Source: DATFWC01 sp045801465
Lineage (GTDB): Bacteria; Pseudomonadota; Alphaproteobacteria; Rhizobiales; Xanthobacteraceae
DNA length: 23,800 nt
Assembly (NCBI GenBank): GCA_045801465.1
Contig: JBJMSU010000035.1
Span: 1-23,800 of the forward strand
Direction: 5' to 3'
This document shows, in pieces, positions 20,256-23,800 of the stretch; within the stretch, counting starts at the first letter, position 1, and every line of letters begins with the position of its first letter. The notes under the pieces were generated by a model that saw nothing but the letters and a program-made list of their open reading frames with translations, was not told the origin of the DNA and ran no database searches. The translations under genes were made by a program, and so were the position numbers.

Positions 20256-23222
20256 CGGGGCAGGCTGCGGGTTCGCCGTGCTGCGCGCAGCCGCCATGCT
20301 GGCGGCGAGCACATGGGCGACGTGGACAGCCTGCCGTCCGGTCCCGTCACGGATTTGGTGGCGGCACGAGGTCCCGTCGGCGACGACGAGCGTCTCGGGA
20401 TCGGCGGCGCGGACGGCGGGCAGAAGCGACAATTCGCCCATGGCGAGCGAGACATCGATTGTCTCGGCCGCATAGCCGAAGCTGCCCGCCATCCCACAGC
20501 AGCTCGATTCGATCGGCTCCACTTGAAGCTCGGGGATGAGCTTGAGCACCGTGACCACGGAGTCGAAGGCGCCGAAGGATTTCTGGTGGCAATGGCCGTG
20601 CACCAGTGCGCGCTTCGGCATCGCACCCAAGGGCATTTTGAGCCGCCCTGCCGCCATTTCGCGCGCCAGGAATTCCTCGAACGTGAACGAATGCGCCGCG
20701 AGCCGTTCGGCGCGCTCATCCTTCATCATGGCCGGCAGCTCGTCGCGAAAGCCGAGGATGCAGCTCGGTTCCAGCCCGACAACCGGAACACCGCGCGCCA
20801 GGAACGGCGCCACGGCGGCAAGCACGCGTTCGACCTCGCGGCGCGCTTCGTCCACTTGGCCGACGGCCAGGAAGGTGCGCCCGCAACACAGAGGGCGGCT
20901 TCGCCGCTTGATCGGCTTGGCAACGTAGACCTGGTAGCCGGCACCAGCGAGGACCGCCAAGGCTGCCGCGATATTCTCCGGCTCGAAATAGCGATTGAAA
21001 GTATCGGCGAACAGCACGACCTCGGCGCCGGCTGCGGAGCCGCTCGGGGTCCCCGGATCGCGGAACCAGTCGGTACGCCAGTGCGGCAGGCTGCGTCGCG
21101 CGCTGAACCCGGCGATCATCTGTGACAGCCCGGCGGCGCCGGGCAGGCGGTCGCGCAGGTTGACGAGCCAGGCCAACCTCGCCGCATAGGGCGCGTAGCG
21201 GGGCAGCCAGCCGACCATGCGGTCGTGCAGGGAGAGGCCATGCTTGCCGGCGCGCGCGGCGAGCACCTCGATCTTCATGCGCGCCATGTCGACGCCGGTC
21301 GGGCACTCGCGCCGGCAGCCCTTGCACGAGACGCACAGTTTCAGCGTATCGGCCATGCCGTCGGACGTGAAGGCGTCCGGCCCGAGCTGACCCGTGATGG
21401 CGAGCCGCAGCGTGTTGGCGCGCCCGCGCGTCACGTCGCGTTCGTTGCGCGTCACCATGTAGCTCGGGCACATGACGCCGCCGGTCGATTTGCGGCAGGC
21501 GCCGTTGTTGTTGCACATCTCGACGGCGCCCTGGAATCCGCCGCCCGCTCCTGGATACGCCGACCAGTCGAGCACCGTTGCGATCGCGTCGGCATGATAG
21601 TCGGGCGGGTAACGGAAATAGCGGCGATCGTCGAACTTCGGCGCGCGCACGATGCGGCCGGGATTGAACAGGCCGTCAGGATCGAACCGGTCCTTCACCT
21701 CCTCGAAGGTGCCAGCAAGGCGGTCGCCGAACATGGTCGCGTGAAACTCGGAACGCACGATTCCGTCGCCGTGCTCGCCGGAATGCGATCCCTTATGGGC
21801 CTTCACCAAGGCGAAGGCCTCCTCGGCGATGGCGCGCATGGCCTTGGCGTCCTTCTCCAGGCGCAAGTTGAGGATCGGCCGCACGTGCAGGCAGCCGACC
21901 GATGCATGCGCATACCAGGTGCCGCGCGTGCCGTGCCGGGCGAAAACCTCGGTCAAGCGCTCGGTGTATTCGGCCAAGTGCTCCAGCGGCACCGCGCAAT
22001 CTTCCACGAACGAGACCGGCTTTCCCTCCTCCTTCATGGACATCATGATGTTGAGGCCGGAGGTGCGGATGTCGGTGATGGCGGCCTGCAGCGCCGGATC
22101 GAACACGTCCACCACGCCGCCCCAATGCGGGCCGCGATTTTCCCAGCCGAAACCGAGATCGCCGATGAGCTCGTGCAGCCGGATGAGCTTCCGCACATTG
22201 TCGGCCTGGGTGTCTTCGGCGAACTCGACCAGCAGCAGGGCCTCGGGCTCGCCGCGCACGAACGCCTCGAGCGCCGGGCGAAACATGTCGATGTCGTGCG
22301 CAAGGGCGAGCATCGTGCGGTCGACCAACTCCACCGCGATGGGGCCGAGCTTGACGATGTGCTGCGCGGCATCCATTGCCTCGTAGAAACGGCCGAAGTG
22401 ACAGGCCCCCACCGCGCGGCGACCGAGCACGGGCGCAAGCTTGAGCTCGATGCGGGTGGAGAAGGCGAGCGTTCCCTCCGAGCCGACCAGGATATGGGCC
22501 AGGTTGAGATCGTTGCGTCCGGGCACGAGCGCATCGAGGTTGTAGCCGCCGACGCGGCGCTGGACTTTGGGGTAGCGCGCCTCGATCTCGTCGGCCTCGC
22601 GCCGGCCGATGCGCAGAAGGTCGCGCGCGATCCGCCGCAGCGGCGAGAACGTCGGAATGTCGGAGAGATCGGCATCGACCGGCGCGAAATGCGCCGCGCT
22701 GCCATCCGCCAGGACGGCATCGATCGAGATCACGTTGTCGCGCATCGTGCCGTAGCGCAGCGAGCGCGAGCCGCACGAGTTGTTGGCGGCCATGCCGCCG
22801 ATGGTCGCGCGCGACGAGGTGGAAATGTCGACCGGGAACCACAGGCCGTGCGATTTCAGCGCACGATTGAGGTCGTCGAGAACGATGCCGGGCTCGACCA
22901 CGCAGCGGCGGCCGGCGACGTCCAGCTCGACGATGCGCGTGAGGTGCTTCGAGCAATCGACGACGAGCGATTCGTTTACCGTCTGCCCGCACTGCGACGT
23001 GCCTCCGCCGCGCAAGAGCACGCTCACCCCCTCCTCCCGGGCGAGCGCGATCGCGCGTTCGGCGGCCGCAACATCACGGGGAACGACGACGCCCAGCGGC
23101 ACGACCTGGTAATGGGAAGCGTCGGTGGCGTAGCGCCCACGGGTGAAGCGGTCGAACAGCACCTCGCCCGCGACCTCCGTCGCGAGCCGCCGCTCCAGCC
23201 CGGGCGTTACCGCCACCGTCAT
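20238..23222 (-). CDS. FAD-linked oxidase with Fe-S/CCG domains (D-2-hydroxyacid dehydrogenase, YdiJ-like)
   Basis: This 994-residue flavoprotein fuses a GlcD-like oxidase to a GlcF-like iron-sulfur half. The FAD_binding_4 domain holds LLRGGGTSQCGQ near 69-80, GGMAANNSCGSRSLRYGT near 142-159 and HILVGSEGTLAF near 243-254. The C-terminal oxidase domain holds GCLHVRPILNLR and SHSGEHGDGIVRSEF near 479-493. Iron-sulfur motifs follow: Cys570, 576 and 585 (CNNNGACRK...CPSY) and CVSCKGCRRECP at 630-641. Two CCG half-domains (Cys779-780 and Cys908-909) have VHGHCHQ between them. The arrangement and length match E. coli YdiJ-type D-2-hydroxyglutarate dehydrogenases; D-lactate or glycolate are alternatives. 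GGAGG lies seven bases before ATG 23222; a longer in-frame reading would run back into the divergent aminotransferase. Confidence 0.92.
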   Translation of the reverse strand: MTVAVTPGLERRLATEVAGEVLFDRFTRGRYATDASHYQVVPLGVVVPRDVAAAERAIALAREEGVSVLLRGGGTSQCGQTVNESLVVDCSKHLTRIVELDVAGRRCVVEPGIVLDDLNRALKSHGLWFPVDISTSSRATIGGMAANNSCGSRSLRYGTMRDNVISIDAVLADGSAAHFAPVDADLSDIPTFSPLRRIARDLLRIGRREADEIEARYPKVQRRVGGYNLDALVPGRNDLNLAHILVGSEGTLAFSTRIELKLAPVLGRRAVGACHFGRFYEAMDAAQHIVKLGPIAVELVDRTMLALAHDIDMFRPALEAFVRGEPEALLLVEFAEDTQADNVRKLIRLHELIGDLGFGWENRGPHWGGVVDVFDPALQAAITDIRTSGLNIMMSMKEEGKPVSFVEDCAVPLEHLAEYTERLTEVFARHGTRGTWYAHASVGCLHVRPILNLRLEKDAKAMRAIAEEAFALVKAHKGSHSGEHGDGIVRSEFHATMFGDRLAGTFEEVKDRFDPDGLFNPGRIVRAPKFDDRRYFRYPPDYHADAIATVLDWSAYPGAGGGFQGAVEMCNNNGACRKSTGGVMCPSYMVTRNERDVTRGRANTLRLAITGQLGPDAFTSDGMADTLKLCVSCKGCRRECPTGVDMARMKIEVLAARAGKHGLSLHDRMVGWLPRYAPYAARLAWLVNLRDRLPGAAGLSQMIAGFSARRSLPHWRTDWFRDPGTPSGSAAGAEVVLFADTFNRYFEPENIAAALAVLAGAGYQVYVAKPIKRRSRPLCCGRTFLAVGQVDEARREVERVLAAVAPFLARGVPVVGLEPSCILGFRDELPAMMKDERAERLAAHSFTFEEFLAREMAAGRLKMPLGAMPKRALVHGHCHQKSFGAFDSVVTVLKLIPELQVEPIESSCCGMAGSFGYAAETIDVSLAMGELSLLPAVRAADPETLVVADGTSCRHQIRDGTGRQAVHVAHVLAASMAAARSTANPQPAPPVPPI

Positions 23223-23234
23223 CCATGCTCCTCC

Positions 23235-23253
23235 ATTCACCTTTGGGGTGAAT
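23235..23253. promoter_or_regulatory. Palindrome in the divergent promoter region
   Basis: ATTCACC (23235-23241) and GGTGAAT (23247-23253) flank five bases, directly next to the ribosome site of the FAD dehydrogenase gene and about 125 bases before the divergent aminotransferase. A TTGACT at 23258-23263 could be a -35 box, but its -10 is not convincing. The palindrome is a candidate operator; its regulator is not in the window. Confidence 0.4.
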
Positions 23254-23376
23254 TGGCTTGACTGAACCCAACATTCGTCCTTGAAGACGGCGAGCGCAAC
23301 CGGCCGCCGGGAGTGCCTGCCGGTCGATTTTGAGCTTTCGCCTGCCAATCCAGTCGCCTTAGTCAAGGAACCGCTA

Positions 23377-23800
23377 ATGGCCAAGAACTCCTCACGCACC
23401 GCGGGGCGTCATTTCCTGCACATTCCGGGGCCCTCGCCGCTGCCCGACCGCATCCTGCGCGCGATGGACACGCCGATCATCGACCATCGCGGCCCGGAGT
23501 TTTTCCGGCTGGCCCGGCGCTGCCTCGACGGCATCAAGACCATCTTCAAGACCACCAATCCGGTGATCATCTACACCGCGACCGGCACCGGCGCATGGGA
23601 AGCCGCGCTGGTGAATACGTTGTCCGCGGGCGACCGCGTGCTGATGGTGGAAACCGGACAGTTCGCGACGCTCTGGAAGAAGATGGCCGAGAAGCTCGGC
23701 CTGAAGCCGGAATTCATCACTACCGACTGGCGGACCGGTGCCGATCCGAAGGCGATCGAGGCGAAGCTGCGCGACGACAAGGCGCACGAGATCAAGGCGG
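23377..23800 (+). CDS. Class V aminotransferase (serine-glyoxylate/alanine-glyoxylate type), 5' part
   Basis: This is a PLP-dependent enzyme moving an amino group from serine or alanine to glyoxylate, giving glycine. The first 141 residues are visible and the rest lies beyond the window, including the PLP lysine. The N-terminal sequence HFLHIPGPSPLPDRILRAMDTPIIDHRGPEFFRL, the PLP-phosphate loop region YTATGTGAWEAALVNTLSAGDRVLMVETGQFATLW, and the spacing are typical of this family. The ATG at 23377 has AAGGA seven bases upstream. It is divergent from the FAD dehydrogenase. Such aminotransferases serve glyoxylate and C1/serine metabolism, which fits a hydroxy-acid dehydrogenase partner. I cannot distinguish serine- from alanine-glyoxylate specificity. 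Confidence 0.9.
   Translation, partial: MAKNSSRTAGRHFLHIPGPSPLPDRILRAMDTPIIDHRGPEFFRLARRCLDGIKTIFKTTNPVIIYTATGTGAWEAALVNTLSAGDRVLMVETGQFATLWKKMAEKLGLKPEFITTDWRTGADPKAIEAKLRDDKAHEIKA

Noticed and set aside
21225..23261. 678-codon plus-strand open frame opposite the FAD dehydrogenase
   Set aside because: Antisense shadow of a recognised flavoprotein; no ribosome site or domain.

Overview
The window is high-GC chromosomal DNA from an alphaproteobacterium. The best fit is a Rhizobiales member of the Bradyrhizobium/Rhodopseudomonas/Xanthobacteraceae kind. The grounds are codon bias (very long shadow ORFs opposite the real genes), the PckA and IorAB sequence types, several orphan periplasmic binding proteins, and long palindromic intergenic repeats. 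I saw no rRNA, tRNA, CRISPR, phage gene or intact insertion sequence.

Layout. The left edge holds most of pckA (ATP-dependent PEP carboxykinase, minus strand, C-terminus off the window), an exported alpha/beta-hydrolase (minus), and a lone ZnuA/TroA-type metal-binding protein (plus). On the minus strand, iorA and iorB (indolepyruvate:ferredoxin oxidoreductase) overlap by ATGA and are followed by a small cNMP-binding-domain gene. Next are a TRAP transporter set (dctP-dctQ-dctM, minus) and a divergent MarR regulator (plus). A tight minus-strand operon follows: TctC-type binding protein, DUF3237 protein, enoyl-CoA hydratase, short-chain dehydrogenase and hot-dog thioesterase. Divergent from it is a second TRAP set (dctP-dctQ-dctM, plus). 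The right edge has a MetE-C-like zinc methyltransferase (minus), a 994-residue FAD/Fe-S D-2-hydroxyacid dehydrogenase (minus), and the start of a serine-glyoxylate-type aminotransferase (plus).

How the genes may work together (inference). From about 4.1 to 19.0 kb the content looks like a catabolic island for a carboxylated, possibly aryl-2-oxo or aryl-alkanoic, substrate. Two TRAP systems and one TctC protein would capture the acid. IorAB would convert a 2-oxo acid to an acyl-CoA. The hydratase, dehydrogenase and thioesterase would process and release the acyl chain, and MarR would sense a ligand. MarR sits between overlapping divergent promoters that share one small palindrome. No CoA ligase is present, so IorAB or a distant ligase would have to supply the CoA ester. 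The right-hand FAD dehydrogenase and aminotransferase form a divergent pair suited to hydroxy-acid/glyoxylate metabolism.

Noncoding structure is rich. It includes two long nested palindromic repeats (8425-8536 and 12247-12399), two consecutive strong inverted repeats between the FAD dehydrogenase and the MetE-like gene (20103-20255), a strong hairpin between dctP and dctQ, and a terminator-like hairpin with no gene in front of it (2811-2849). All functional names rest on reading motifs by eye. No database search was run.
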